DNA from: Candidatus Bacteroides merdavium
GTDB taxonomy: Bacteria; Bacteroidota; Bacteroidia; Bacteroidales; Bacteroidaceae
Reading direction: 5' to 3'
Assembly: GCA_019116805.1 (NCBI GenBank)
Contig: DXAV01000053.1
Span: 1 to 46,013 of the forward strand
DNA: 46,013 bases
Positions 1 through 8,906 of the stretch are shown here, one piece after another (position 1 is the first letter of the stretch; each line of letters opens with the position of its first letter). The position numbers were made by a program, and so were the translations under genes. The notes under the pieces are model-generated. The model was not told the origin of the DNA and did no database searches. It saw only the letters and a program-made list of their open reading frames with translations.

Positions 1-80
1 ATACACGTTTAATACAATCTTAACTTATTTTGCTTTTTTGCAGCATTTTGAAAGGTTTATGCAAATAAAGGGCCGGATCG

Positions 81-260
81 GAAGAATGTCACTGCATGAA
101 ACATGACACGATACTTCATGAGCTGTTGACACAGTATTTCATTAGATCGTGACGAAGTGCTTTGTGAGGGTGCAACGAAGCACTGCATGAGGTGGTGACG
201 AAGCACTGTATGAGATGGTGACGAAGCACTGTATGAGATGGTGACGAAGCACTTCGTCAG
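81..260. repeat. Tandem repeat, 23-bp period, about 7 copies
   Basis: Head-to-tail units begin at 149, 172, 195, 218 and 241 with an exact 23-bp step. The units at 195 and 218 are identical, and 172 and 241 differ by a few bases. Degenerate copies can be followed leftwards to 126, 103 and about 81. The core is GACGAAGCACTG followed by TATGAGATG. There are no unique spacers, so this is not a CRISPR array. The period matches the other intergenic repeat tracts in the window. Confidence 0.85.
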
Positions 261-396
261 AAAATGAAGATGTGATGCTTGAAACTGCAAGGTATCAATA
301 TATCTACCCTCCCAACATTGCGCCATTGCACATTATAAACATTTTTCAACACATCACTCAAATTGGCTCACAAACCCATTTACGCCCCGGCATTCT

Positions 397-476
397 TATG
401 TTTCAAGCCCAAAGGGGGTATGTTTGAAACATTCGACCTTTATGTTTCAAACATAGAGCCTTTGAGGTTTAAACCC
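397..476. repeat. Tandem repeat, 22-bp period, palindromic core
   Basis: Units start at 397, 419, 441 and, more degenerate, 463, each 22 bp apart. The core TATGTTTSAAACAT is a near-perfect palindrome. The tract ends about 190 bp before the start codon of the sensor gene, so it could lie in or near that gene's promoter region. The role is unknown. Confidence 0.75.
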
Positions 477-666
477 ATGCATCAAGCGTCTTTCAGACAA
501 GCTTCCGAAGTCCTCTAATATGTAAACAATTATAACTAAACTATATAGAAAAGTCATTGCATATACGCAGAAACGGGAACAAATCTCTTCTGCTATTTTT
601 TTACATTTCGTTTCGATAAATAATAGTTTTTTTATTTCTTTGTGTAACTTAATCATAATACAGAAT

Positions 667-3600
667 ATGCACACCAATATCTTACGTATATTATTCAGTT
701 TCCTTCTGTGCCTGTATGCCCACGTGGCCTGCCATGCTTTTTTTGAAAAGAACCTCCATGTGCTGACCATGAAAAACGGCCTGGCCGACAACACGATCCA
801 CTCCATCTGCAAAGACCGCAACGGATTTATCTGGCTGAGCACACGTAATGCTTTGAACCGCTACGACGGCAAACAATTGAAATCTTTTGCCTTCGATACC
901 ATAAGTACCAACATTTCGAACCTGAAAGAAATATCAGACGGACTCCTATGCTTTGAAAGCAGAGGCAGCCTCCATGCATTCGACCTGCGGAGCGAATGTT
1001 TCATCCCCGTACAGACGGAAGACGGGACATCTTTCAGAGCCATCGCCACCGAACCGGTGAACGACTCCACCCTATGGGTACTGGACAACAAGGAGCTGAT
1101 GTTGGTCCGAAAAAGAGTTTTGCCACAAAACAAAGCTATCGTCTTGCACATTCTGAAACATTACTCACAATGGAAAGAAAAGGGACACACATTGGCTAAA
1201 ATGTCACTAACTCCAGACAAACGTCATATTTGCGTGACAGACACACATGGAAAAGTAATGATTGCCGAAACAGAGCGGATGGAAAACTGCAGAACAATAG
1301 ATTTAGGATTCGGCTACCCCATACAAATCAACCACATCCTGTACGACGAAGACGACAATATCTGGCTTTCGACTCTCACATATGGCATCATACGCTACAA
1401 TGTAAAGACCAACAAGACCAGCCGCATGACTTACCACAATAAATATACAGCCAACCAGCTGTCGCATACCGATGCTTTCGGCGTGGTACGCCTGGAAAAA
1501 AATCGCTACCTGGCTGCCACATGGAACGGATACACGCTTATCAGTCTGAACAAAAAGAATCCGGACGAGATGACTGGACAGGTTTTCAACAACTCCACGT
1601 CCTATGTATTCCGTGACATTGAGACACGTATGCTGACAGCTTACTATGATCCTCAGGGGATCTTATGGATAGGAACAGACGGCGGCGGAGCCATCTGGTC
1701 GGACTTAAGAGACCAATTTTACAAACGTTACTACCAAGACAGACACAATGAAATCTGTTCCATCGTGAGCGATGACGAAGGCTATGTATGGCTCACGACC
1801 TTCCACCGGAGTATCCTTCGCAGCCGCACTCCCTATCATTCGGATGAAGAACTGGATTTCATACCGGCCGGCAATGCGGAAACTCAAAAACGAAATACCG
1901 TACTGAGCAGCACCAAAGACAAAGAAGGAAACCTATGGTTCGGTAATGCAGACGGAACCCTGAGCCACTATGATACACGAAAAAAAAGTTTTCGGATTAT
2001 AAAACTGACTGACAGTTCCGGCTCGTCCAGCCAAGCCTCCATATGGAGTCTGCTGACCGACAGCAAAGGACAAATCTGGGTTGGGACACAGAGTGGCTTA
2101 TTTGTCATTGATCCCATTTCCATCTCAAGCCGACAAATTGCTTTCGTCAATCATAAAGGAGAAAAAATTCCTCCCCTCTACATTCGTGCACTGGCCGAAA
2201 CTCCTGATCACAATCTATGGCTGGGTACTACTTCCGGACTCTACCGATACGAGGGAAAAGGGAACCTGCTCGATTCCGGATATGAAAGCAAAACTGATAT
2301 GACAGACTATTCAATCCGTTCTATGCTGGCCGCCAAGGACAGTATGCTGTATATAGGGTATATGAACGGATTTGCAGTCCTGTCACCGAAGAATAATTGC
2401 ATCATAAAAACCTTCAGCACTCAAGATGGACTCTGCAACGATTTTGTAGGTTGCATTACCGAAGATGACAAAGGATACATCTGGTTAGGTTCCAACTCGG
2501 GCATTTCGCGTTATGACAGTCAGCAACGGTTGTTCCACAACTATTATATATCAGGAAGCAACCGTTCGGCCCTTTATTGGAAGCACACCTTATTTTTCGG
2601 TAACAACAAAAACCTGACTTATTTCAAAGCAGAAAAGAGTGACCGTTACGAGCAATCCAAACAGGTACTGATAACCGGGCTTGAGGTCAACAACCGCCCC
2701 GTAAGCATTAATCAGCCAATCAACGGACAGAATATACTGCCATACAGTATTTCCTACCAGTCGGACATCCGGCTCAGCTACAAGAACCGTGACTTTTCTA
2801 TCACTTTCAGCAATTTGTCCTACTCTGACGACCAGGAAACGTACGCTTATCGCCTGTATCCCTACCAGCAGGAATGGATTTACACACAAGGAGAAGAGAA
2901 GGTCTCCTACACCAACCTGAAACATGGCAACTATACCTTCGAAATCAGAAATGTCCATCCGGATAATACTGCCGACAAGGTAACCACTTTGCACATCACC
3001 ATAGATCCTCACTGGAGCAACAGCGCATGGTTCCGTTTCTGCCTGTTCGTGATAGCTATGCTGATCGTGTTACTCATCAACAGACGAATCCGGCTGAGAG
3101 CCAAACGGCTGGAACATGAAATGCAACTGGAGCATGAAGTATTCACCGCCAATATGGAACGTGACAAAGAAAAACAACTGCGCATGGAACGCGAACGGTT
3201 CTTTACTGAAATAGCTCATGAACTACGGACACCGCTAACCCTGATTCTGGCTCCACTACAGGAATTGTTGCAAATAAAAGGACTGGCCCCTCAAACCCAA
3301 CGGCAACTGCAGACAGCCTTCGACAACAGTCAATCCCTGCACGCCCTGATGGACCAATTGCTGTTCGTACAGAAAGTGGAAGCTGACATGGTGAAACTCA
3401 AAGTGTCGGAAACGGATATCAACCAACTGGCGCACGACGTTTGCGAACCATTCAAACCAACGGCCGAAAAAAGCCATTATCAGTTCCACATCCATCTCTT
3501 ACCCGAACCACTCAAATTGTGGATAGACACAGAAAAAATAGCATCCGCCCTGCGCAACCTACTGTCCAATGCCTTCAAATATACCATGCCGGGAGGAAAA

Positions 3601-4749
3601 GTGGAACTGGCAATAGGTCGAACCGTCATTGACGGGCATCCTTTCTGCATGATTACCGTCAGCGATACGGGAGCCGGCATTCCGCAGGAAGTGAAAGAGC
3701 ATCTGTTCGAACCCTTCACCACTGGAGTGAACGTGCCTGTACATTCCACACAAACGGGCATCGGAATGAGAATCGTAAAGAATATCGCAGATTTGCACCA
3801 CGGCTACATCCGGACAGCCGACCAGCCTGACCACGGCACCATCATCAGCCTCTACATCCCCGAAGGCAACAGTCACTTCGACACGGCCAACGAAAAAGTG
3901 AGCCTCATCGTACCCGAAAAGCAGTCCGAACAGGACAGCAAGGCCACAGAAAAAGAGGAGGCTGTCCACAACGATGGACCCAAGAAGCGCCTGCTCATCA
4001 TCGAAGACAACGCCGATATCCGGCAATACATCGGCAATCTTTTCGAAAATGAGTTTATCATTGAGGAAGCGGCCAATGGAGAGGAAGGTATCAACATGGC
4101 ATACGAGACGGAACCGGCTATCATCATCTGTGACATCATGATGCCCGTCAAAGACGGACTGGAATGTTGCCGCGAACTGAAAGAATCGCCACAGACGGCT
4201 TCTATTCCTATTCTGATGCTCACCGCCAAATCCGAAGACTCGGACGTCATTCAGGCCTTGGGCATCGGAGCCGACGACTACATGATGAAACCTTTCAACC
4301 CGGAAATGCTGAAGTCGAGGGTGCGCAACCTGGTACGCCAGCGCGAAAGGCTGCAACGGCTGTATGCCGGCACCTTAAGACTGAAAACAGAGGAAAGGAA
4401 AGATGGGAAGAAGGAAAACGAAGATTATTTCATCCGACAGGTAATTCAGGTGATAGAGGCCAACCTGGCGGACGAGAATTTCAACGTGAAAATGTTGGCT
4501 GACCAGCTACACATGAGCCAGCCGACACTCTACCGCAAAATCAAGCAACGGAGCGAACTGGCCGCCATCGACATGATACGCAGCGTTCGCATGAGCAAGG
4601 CCGCCTCGCTCATCCTGGAGAACCGATACAGCATGCAGGAAATAGCAGAAATGGTGGGCTATAATGATACGCGTACCTTGCGAAAACATTTCGCAACACA
4701 ATTCGGCGTATCTCCCTCCAAATACAGCGAACAGAATGCTGAAGAATAA
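667..4749 (+). CDS. Hybrid two-component system sensor/regulator (HTCS)
   Basis: One-protein signalling system that senses a periplasmic ligand and regulates transcription directly. The 1,360-residue product starts with a signal peptide and then carries two-component beta-propeller blades (repeats such as GFIWLSTRNALNRYDG, GILWIGTDGGG and GQIWVGTQSGLF). A Y_Y_Y domain follows at about 724-770 and one membrane helix at about 790-810. The HisKA domain has phospho-acceptor His851 in EIAHELRTPL. The HATPase domain shows an N box near Asn968, DTGAGIP and TGIGMRI. The receiver has Asp1156 in CDIMMP, and the C-terminus is an AraC-type HTH (about 1255-1358). I chose the ATG at 667, which begins directly with the signal peptide, over an upstream TTG. 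In Bacteroides such proteins usually control polysaccharide utilisation loci, but no SusC/SusD or glycosidase gene lies in this window, so any target is to the left or elsewhere. Confidence 0.97.
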   Translation: MHTNILRILFSFLLCLYAHVACHAFFEKNLHVLTMKNGLADNTIHSICKDRNGFIWLSTRNALNRYDGKQLKSFAFDTISTNISNLKEISDGLLCFESRGSLHAFDLRSECFIPVQTEDGTSFRAIATEPVNDSTLWVLDNKELMLVRKRVLPQNKAIVLHILKHYSQWKEKGHTLAKMSLTPDKRHICVTDTHGKVMIAETERMENCRTIDLGFGYPIQINHILYDEDDNIWLSTLTYGIIRYNVKTNKTSRMTYHNKYTANQLSHTDAFGVVRLEKNRYLAATWNGYTLISLNKKNPDEMTGQVFNNSTSYVFRDIETRMLTAYYDPQGILWIGTDGGGAIWSDLRDQFYKRYYQDRHNEICSIVSDDEGYVWLTTFHRSILRSRTPYHSDEELDFIPAGNAETQKRNTVLSSTKDKEGNLWFGNADGTLSHYDTRKKSFRIIKLTDSSGSSSQASIWSLLTDSKGQIWVGTQSGLFVIDPISISSRQIAFVNHKGEKIPPLYIRALAETPDHNLWLGTTSGLYRYEGKGNLLDSGYESKTDMTDYSIRSMLAAKDSMLYIGYMNGFAVLSPKNNCIIKTFSTQDGLCNDFVGCITEDDKGYIWLGSNSGISRYDSQQRLFHNYYISGSNRSALYWKHTLFFGNNKNLTYFKAEKSDRYEQSKQVLITGLEVNNRPVSINQPINGQNILPYSISYQSDIRLSYKNRDFSITFSNLSYSDDQETYAYRLYPYQQEWIYTQGEEKVSYTNLKHGNYTFEIRNVHPDNTADKVTTLHITIDPHWSNSAWFRFCLFVIAMLIVLLINRRIRLRAKRLEHEMQLEHEVFTANMERDKEKQLRMERERFFTEIAHELRTPLTLILAPLQELLQIKGLAPQTQRQLQTAFDNSQSLHALMDQLLFVQKVEADMVKLKVSETDINQLAHDVCEPFKPTAEKSHYQFHIHLLPEPLKLWIDTEKIASALRNLLSNAFKYTMPGGKVELAIGRTVIDGHPFCMITVSDTGAGIPQEVKEHLFEPFTTGVNVPVHSTQTGIGMRIVKNIADLHHGYIRTADQPDHGTIISLYIPEGNSHFDTANEKVSLIVPEKQSEQDSKATEKEEAVHNDGPKKRLLIIEDNADIRQYIGNLFENEFIIEEAANGEEGINMAYETEPAIIICDIMMPVKDGLECCRELKESPQTASIPILMLTAKSEDSDVIQALGIGADDYMMKPFNPEMLKSRVRNLVRQRERLQRLYAGTLRLKTEERKDGKKENEDYFIRQVIQVIEANLADENFNVKMLADQLHMSQPTLYRKIKQRSELAAIDMIRSVRMSKAASLILENRYSMQEIAEMVGYNDTRTLRKHFATQFGVSPSKYSEQNAEE

Positions 4750-4766
4750 GGAGGGAGTCAGCCGGA

Positions 4767-5699
4767 TCAGCCGATGTAGTTGCTATAACGATGGAAGAAA
4801 CGACGGAAGGCACTCCAGCGCATCAGAACCTGTTCGAACACAAGGATACCTAGCAGGGCACAACCGATGCCAAGCGAAACGTCGATGATGTAATGATGGC
4901 CTGAATAGACGGCCGTCCACCAGATGCCTACCATGATGAAGGCAAAGACAGCTATGAGCCAGCGACGGCAACGGGCCATGACAGCATAGGCCAAGGCTAC
5001 GACCATGTAGGCTGCATGGAGCGAAGGCACGGCGGCAAAGACATTGGCATTGCGTCCATAGATACCCTCGAAGACGGTGATGCCCAGCAGCTCGTCGAAT
5101 CGGCCGAGACCAGCCACATTGCCTGGCGTGGAAAGTACCGGTTCAAATCCATAGTTCATGGCATACCAGGGCGGAGCAGCCGGATGAATATAGTACCCGA
5201 CAAAACCTATCAGATTGACCAGCAGGAAAACCATCGAGAAACGCAAGTACATGCTACGCTGTCCCTTGAAATAGAGCCACAGGCCGAAAGCAATAGGGAC
5301 GGGTACCCAACAGAGATAGAAAATGCCGGCCATAAAATCGGCCACGCTACAATGGTGTTGCGCAAAAAACTCACATGGAATCAGCGTCTGTCCGCCCACT
5401 GTAATGCCAAACAATCTTTTCTCAGCCTCATAAAGCCCCTGCACATCGATGGGGTTCACCTCGTAGTTGGGCCATACCCGCATCCAGTCGTAGGAAACGC
5501 CAAACACAATGAAAGGAAGCAAAGCTACCGCCAGCTTGCGGGTATAGCTTCCTGAAAAGAACAGCAATAGAAAAAGCCCCACCATCAGGAAATGTTCAGG
5601 ACGGATGCCCACAAACATCCCTGTCAACAGCAAGAAGAGGGAGGCTATCACAAGAACCGACAAGGCTTCTCTTGCCGGAGGCAGAATTGATGACTTCAT
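4767..5699 (-). CDS. AUR1-like inositol phosphorylceramide synthase (PAP2 superfamily)
   Basis: Multi-spanning membrane protein of 310 residues in the PAP2/AUR1 fold. Expected reaction: transfer of phosphoinositol from phosphatidylinositol to ceramide, giving inositol phosphorylceramide. The catalytic motifs are visible: VPSLHAAY with His228, and SGHHYIID with His268/His269 and Asp273. At least six hydrophobic segments are apparent. The assignment as the sphingolipid synthase rather than a generic PAP2 phosphatase rests on context: it is the last gene of a cluster with inositol-phosphate synthase and a CDP-alcohol phosphotransferase, matching the inositol-lipid cluster of B. thetaiotaomicron. 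It starts 4 bp after the stop of the preceding gene and converges with the sensor gene across 17 bp. Confidence 0.88.
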   Translation of the reverse strand: MKSSILPPAREALSVLVIASLFLLLTGMFVGIRPEHFLMVGLFLLLFFSGSYTRKLAVALLPFIVFGVSYDWMRVWPNYEVNPIDVQGLYEAEKRLFGITVGGQTLIPCEFFAQHHCSVADFMAGIFYLCWVPVPIAFGLWLYFKGQRSMYLRFSMVFLLVNLIGFVGYYIHPAAPPWYAMNYGFEPVLSTPGNVAGLGRFDELLGITVFEGIYGRNANVFAAVPSLHAAYMVVALAYAVMARCRRWLIAVFAFIMVGIWWTAVYSGHHYIIDVSLGIGCALLGILVFEQVLMRWSAFRRFFHRYSNYIG

Positions 5700-5703
5700 C
5701 CGA

Positions 5704-6354
5704 TTACTTCTTCAAAAGTTTGCGACAATGGTTGATGCGGACAAATGCCGTCCAGTTGGCCAACACGGCGATGATAGCCAGTGGAGCAATCAGGATGTAC
5801 ACGCTATCGAAAGCGGTGCAGTCTTGGAAAACGCCACAGAAGATGGCACCCAAAGCCGTCAGCACCACACGCTCGGGACGCTGCATCAGGCCCACCTTAC
5901 ACTCCAAGTCCAATCCCTCGGCACGGGCACGCACATAGCTCACCATGAGCGAACCGATGATGGCCACACCCGTAATGATGCTTCCCCAGAAATAGCCCTG
6001 AAGGAGCAGGAAGTAGAGGATGCCGAAAAGGGTGAACAACTCGCTATAACGGTCGAGCACAGAGTCATACAAGGCTCCGAACGTGGAAGACATGTTGCCC
6101 ACACGTGCCACACGCCCGTCCATCATGTCGAACAGCCCGGCGAACAATACGATTCCGCCCGCCCATCCGGCACAGGTCAGCGCCTTATCGCCGCCGGCAA
6201 AACTTGCATACACAAATACGACAGCTGCTACGATATTCAGCACCAGGCCCGTAGTAGTAATGAAATTGGGAGTAATCCCCACCTTAATCATGCCATGCAC
6301 AACAGGATTGATAATCTTGTAAATCAACTGTTGCAAATAGTCTCTATAGTTCAT
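5704..6354 (-). CDS. CDP-alcohol phosphatidyltransferase (phosphatidylinositol-phosphate synthase)
   Basis: Membrane enzyme of 216 residues that joins CDP-diacylglycerol to an alcohol. The family signature DGx2ARx8Gx3Dx3D is complete: Asp79-Gly80, Ala83-Arg84, Asp97 and Asp101 in MDGRVAR...[10 protein letters not shown]. About five or six hydrophobic helices surround it. In this cluster the alcohol is probably inositol 3-phosphate made by the synthase at 7474-8763, so the product would be phosphatidylinositol phosphate. Motif and fold are read directly; the substrate is inferred from neighbours. The other members of the superfamily (phosphatidylglycerophosphate or phosphatidylserine synthases) are less likely here. 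Confidence 0.92.
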   Translation of the reverse strand: MNYRDYLQQLIYKIINPVVHGMIKVGITPNFITTTGLVLNIVAAVVFVYASFAGGDKALTCAGWAGGIVLFAGLFDMMDGRVARVGNMSSTFGALYDSVLDRYSELFTLFGILYFLLLQGYFWGSIITGVAIIGSLMVSYVRARAEGLDLECKVGLMQRPERVVLTALGAIFCGVFQDCTAFDSVYILIAPLAIIAVLANWTAFVRINHCRKLLKK

Positions 6355-6396
6355 ATACAGAATAAATAATTAATAATATTCCAAGCATTGCGATGT

Positions 6397-6900
6397 TCAC
6401 TTCCTTTTCCTGAAGATACGCCTGAAGTTAAGGTTGCGGTAAACAAATGTCCGCTGCATGCTGTAGTTCCAAAAGAAGGCTACAGTTACGGCAACAAGCA
6501 TCTTCGACACGATAAACATGTTGTCCGCATAATAAGCAGGCAATCGCTCCATCCAGCCCATCCCTGTGACCCACTCGGTCAGTGCAAAAGTACCCCAAGT
6601 GTTGAGCATGATGCTCATTCCCCAGACAAACAGGTATTTCACAGCCACGTGGACTTTCTTGCATCCGTCGGCATGAAACACCCAGCCATAATTGATGACG
6701 CAGTTCGTGACACCTCCCACCACAGAGCCGATGAAAGTGGCATACAGGTAGAAAAGGCCTCCAAACTTTACCAGCGAGATGGTCACCAAGAAATCAACGG
6801 CACTTGCCAGCCAAGCCGACAACTGCGCCTTGCAGAACATCCACACTTCTCTGCGCCGATGCCTGCGTCCTCCTCCGTCCACCATCAACCTATTATCCAT
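6397..6900 (-). CDS. GtrA-like four-helix membrane protein
   Basis: Small polytopic membrane protein (167 residues) resembling the GtrA family, whose members are linked to moving lipid-linked sugars across membranes. Four hydrophobic segments are visible, with family-like stretches SAVDFLVTISLVKFG, NCVINYGWVF and FFWNYSMQRTFVYR. I start it at the ATG at 6900, which overlaps the 3' end of the upstream phosphatase gene by 16 bp; a longer frame to 6966 would add 22 residues with no family resemblance. Overlap and orientation say it is translated with the inositol-lipid enzymes, but its role there is not established. It might flip or position an inositol lipid; that is inference only. Confidence 0.85.
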   Translation of the reverse strand: MDNRLMVDGGGRRHRRREVWMFCKAQLSAWLASAVDFLVTISLVKFGGLFYLYATFIGSVVGGVTNCVINYGWVFHADGCKKVHVAVKYLFVWGMSIMLNTWGTFALTEWVTGMGWMERLPAYYADNMFIVSKMLVAVTVAFFWNYSMQRTFVYRNLNFRRIFRKRK

Positions 6901-7358
6901 CTGGCTATAATCAACAAGATAAAACCATAGACGCCCGAAAGGATGTCGTCCATCATCACTCCCCACCCTCCTGGCAGCTTCTCCATCCTGCGGATGCCCA
7001 AAGGCTTGAGGATATCAAAAAAGCGGAAGAGCATAAAGGCAGCCAAGCCATACCACACGTGCCCGGCAGGAGCGGCCAGCAGGCTGATCCATACGCCCAC
7101 CATCTCATCGACCACCACCCGCGAAGGGTCTTCGCCCCACACAGGCTCCAGGCAGTCCGTCGCCCAAACGCCGGCTATAGTAAAGACGAGTATCAAGGCC
7201 ACCGTAATCCACAACAACGCCATCCCTGACAGGAGGAACGACAGAAGGTACCACACCAAAGTGGCCAATAACGCGCCTGCCGTACCAGGTGCCACGGGCG
7301 AAAAGCCTGAGCCGAAACCCGTACCTATCAGCATCGGAAGAAAAGGAGGTCTGTCCAT
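6885..7358 (-). CDS. PgpA-family phosphatase (phosphatidylinositol-phosphate phosphatase)
   Basis: Membrane phosphatase of 157 residues in the phosphatidylglycerophosphatase A family. Family motifs are clear: GTGFGSGFSPVAPGTAG near the N-terminus, EDPSRVVVDEMVG in the middle and FFDILKP...KLPGGWGVMMDD near the end. In this gene order it most likely removes the phosphate from phosphatidylinositol phosphate to give phosphatidylinositol, rather than acting on phosphatidylglycerophosphate. I chose the ATG at 7358 (MDRPPFLPML); the frame extends to 7481 but the extra residues read through a hairpin and look non-coding. A 115-bp gap with a strong hairpin separates it from the inositol-phosphate synthase gene upstream. 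Confidence 0.92.
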   Translation of the reverse strand: MDRPPFLPMLIGTGFGSGFSPVAPGTAGALLATLVWYLLSFLLSGMALLWITVALILVFTIAGVWATDCLEPVWGEDPSRVVVDEMVGVWISLLAAPAGHVWYGLAAFMLFRFFDILKPLGIRRMEKLPGGWGVMMDDILSGVYGFILLIIARWIIG

Positions 7359-7384
7359 TGTCTTATCAATTCGTTTCACACAAA

Positions 7385-7433
7385 AGAGGGTGTACCCTCT
7401 GAATCTGCCTGTAATCTTCGGCGTACACCCTCT
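7385..7433. repeat. Hairpin AGAGGGTGTAC / GTACACCCTCT between cluster genes
   Basis: Perfect 11-bp arms at 7385-7395 and 7423-7433. It lies between the inositol-phosphate synthase stop and the PgpA-like gene start, so it could modulate read-through within the cluster. There is only a weak T-run on the minus strand. The same AGAGGGTGT/ACACCCTCT core recurs at 43192-43239. Confidence 0.8.
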
Positions 7434-7473
7434 CTTCTTTATATTATAGCTATAATTTACATGTATCCATCGC

Positions 7474-8763
7474 TCAGTCAAGATAATCCGCTTCTTTCTC
7501 GCCCACCATGTTGCGGATGGTCTGCTTCACCATGCGCCATTGCTGGAAGAGGTCGTGCACGGGCTGATGTTCGAAGTCGTGCATCGGGCTCTTGCAGAAG
7601 AACGAAAGCCACGTCTGGATGCCACACATGCCTGCACGCAAGGCCAGGTCGCAGAAGAGCACCAGGTCGAGCGCGATAGGCGCGGCCAGAATGGAGTCAC
7701 GGCACAGGAAGTTGACCTTGATTTCCATCGGATAGCCCATCCAACCGAAAATGTCAATATTATCCCAAGCCTCCTTATTGTCCTTGCGGGGCGGATAATA
7801 GTTGATGCGCACCTTGTGATAAACATCGCCATAGAGGTCGGGGAACTTCTCGGGCTCGAAGATGTTGTCGATGACCGATAGCTTGCTCACCTCCTTCGTC
7901 TTGAAGTTCTCGGGCTGGTCGAGCACCTCGCCGTCACGGTTACCCAAGATGTTGGTCGAGAACCATCCGCTCACGCCCAGCATACGCGTCTTGAACATCG
8001 GTGCCAGCACGGTCTTCATCAGCGTCTGTCCGCTCTTGAAGTCCTTGCCTGCGATGGGCACATTCATCTTCTTGGAGAACTCCCACATGGCAGGTGTGTC
8101 CACGCAGAGGTTGGGAGCACCCATCACGAAAGGAGCACCTTCGGCAATCGCCGCATAAGCGTAGCACATGCTCGGCGAAACGACTTCCACATTGTTTTCC
8201 TTCATAGCCTTCTCCAGCGCCTCCAGCGACATGTGTTCGTCAGAGAGGGGCACGAAGATTTCCGTACTTGCCGCCCACAATACCACGATGCGCTCGCAAC
8301 CATTGACGGCCTTGAACTCGCGGATATCCTGACGGAGCTGCTCCACCATGTCCCAGCGAGTGGCTGCCGACTTGATGTGCGTACCGTTCAGGCGCTTGGC
8401 AAAGTTATGGTCAAAAGCAGCCGTCATCGGACGAATGGCCTTCAGTTCGTCTTTTACCAAATTCAGGTCTTTTTCCTTCAACACTTCGGCGTACATGGCT
8501 GCCTCGTAAGCATCGTCGGCAAAGATATCCCAACCGCCGAACACAATATCGTTCAGGTCGGCCAAAGGAACGATATCTTTAATCGGATGTTCCTTGCCGT
8601 CCTGCATTTTCATTGTGGCCATCTGGGTTATCGAACCGATAGCCTTTGCCAGTCCCTTGCGGGATGCCAATACACCTGTAATCATAGTGGTGGCCACAGC
8701 GCCTCCCACTCCAACAACCAGTACGCCAAGGCGTCCTGTTGCCGGTTTAATCATTTCTCTCAT
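7474..8763 (-). CDS. ino1: Inositol-3-phosphate synthase (MIPS)
   Basis: Converts glucose 6-phosphate to inositol 3-phosphate with NAD as internal redox cofactor, the committed step of inositol synthesis. The 429-residue protein has the N-terminal dinucleotide-binding loop LVVGVGGAVATT (from about residue 14) and the large family domain typical of the bacterial/archaeal branch. It is the promoter-proximal gene of the inositol-lipid cluster. A TAACTTTG -7 box sits at 8797-8804, about 34 bp before the start codon. Eukaryotic enzymes are longer; this length fits prokaryotic forms. Confidence 0.96.
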   Translation of the reverse strand: MREMIKPATGRLGVLVVGVGGAVATTMITGVLASRKGLAKAIGSITQMATMKMQDGKEHPIKDIVPLADLNDIVFGGWDIFADDAYEAAMYAEVLKEKDLNLVKDELKAIRPMTAAFDHNFAKRLNGTHIKSAATRWDMVEQLRQDIREFKAVNGCERIVVLWAASTEIFVPLSDEHMSLEALEKAMKENNVEVVSPSMCYAYAAIAEGAPFVMGAPNLCVDTPAMWEFSKKMNVPIAGKDFKSGQTLMKTVLAPMFKTRMLGVSGWFSTNILGNRDGEVLDQPENFKTKEVSKLSVIDNIFEPEKFPDLYGDVYHKVRINYYPPRKDNKEAWDNIDIFGWMGYPMEIKVNFLCRDSILAAPIALDLVLFCDLALRAGMCGIQTWLSFFCKSPMHDFEHQPVHDLFQQWRMVKQTIRNMVGEKEADYLD

Positions 8764-8796
8764 GCCATTATTTTATTTAGAGTTTAAAAAATTGTT

Positions 8797-8804
8797 CAAA
8801 GTTA
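8797..8804 (-). promoter_or_regulatory. Bacteroidota -7 element (TAACTTTG) for the inositol-lipid cluster
   Basis: CAAAGTTA on the plus strand reads TAACTTTG on the minus strand and fits TAnnTTTG. It stands about 34 bp upstream of the inositol-phosphate synthase ATG. No clear -33 element was seen. Confidence 0.6.
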
Positions 8805-8906
8805 GGAGATTTTACTGATTTATAACTATCCTTTTTTACCGTTTTATTAGCCAATTAGCAAGATTTAAGTAAAAACAAAGAATATGTAATCTCCACAAAC
8901 CATATG

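Larger units (their letters stand above)
1..666. other. Gene-free leader region upstream of the hybrid sensor
   Basis: I see no convincing gene here; the short open frames contain repeat sequence and have no recognisable protein features. The region holds two tandem-repeat tracts (81-260 and 397-476) and then an AT-rich stretch (about 480-666) that probably contains the promoter and leader of the sensor gene at 667. No clear TAnnTTTG promoter element stands out. Whatever gene lies left of base 1 is outside the window. Confidence 0.6.

Noticed and set aside
149..260. Possible CRISPR array
   Set aside because: Units follow each other head to tail with no unique spacers, and no cas gene is present.
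57..326. 89-codon minus-strand frame in the left leader
   Set aside because: It is mostly translated 23-bp repeat (HTVLRHHLMQCF-like periodic text) and runs through a repeat tract.
3559..4356. 265-codon minus-strand frame inside the hybrid sensor gene
   Set aside because: It is opposite the HATPase and receiver domains, whose motifs are intact on the plus strand.
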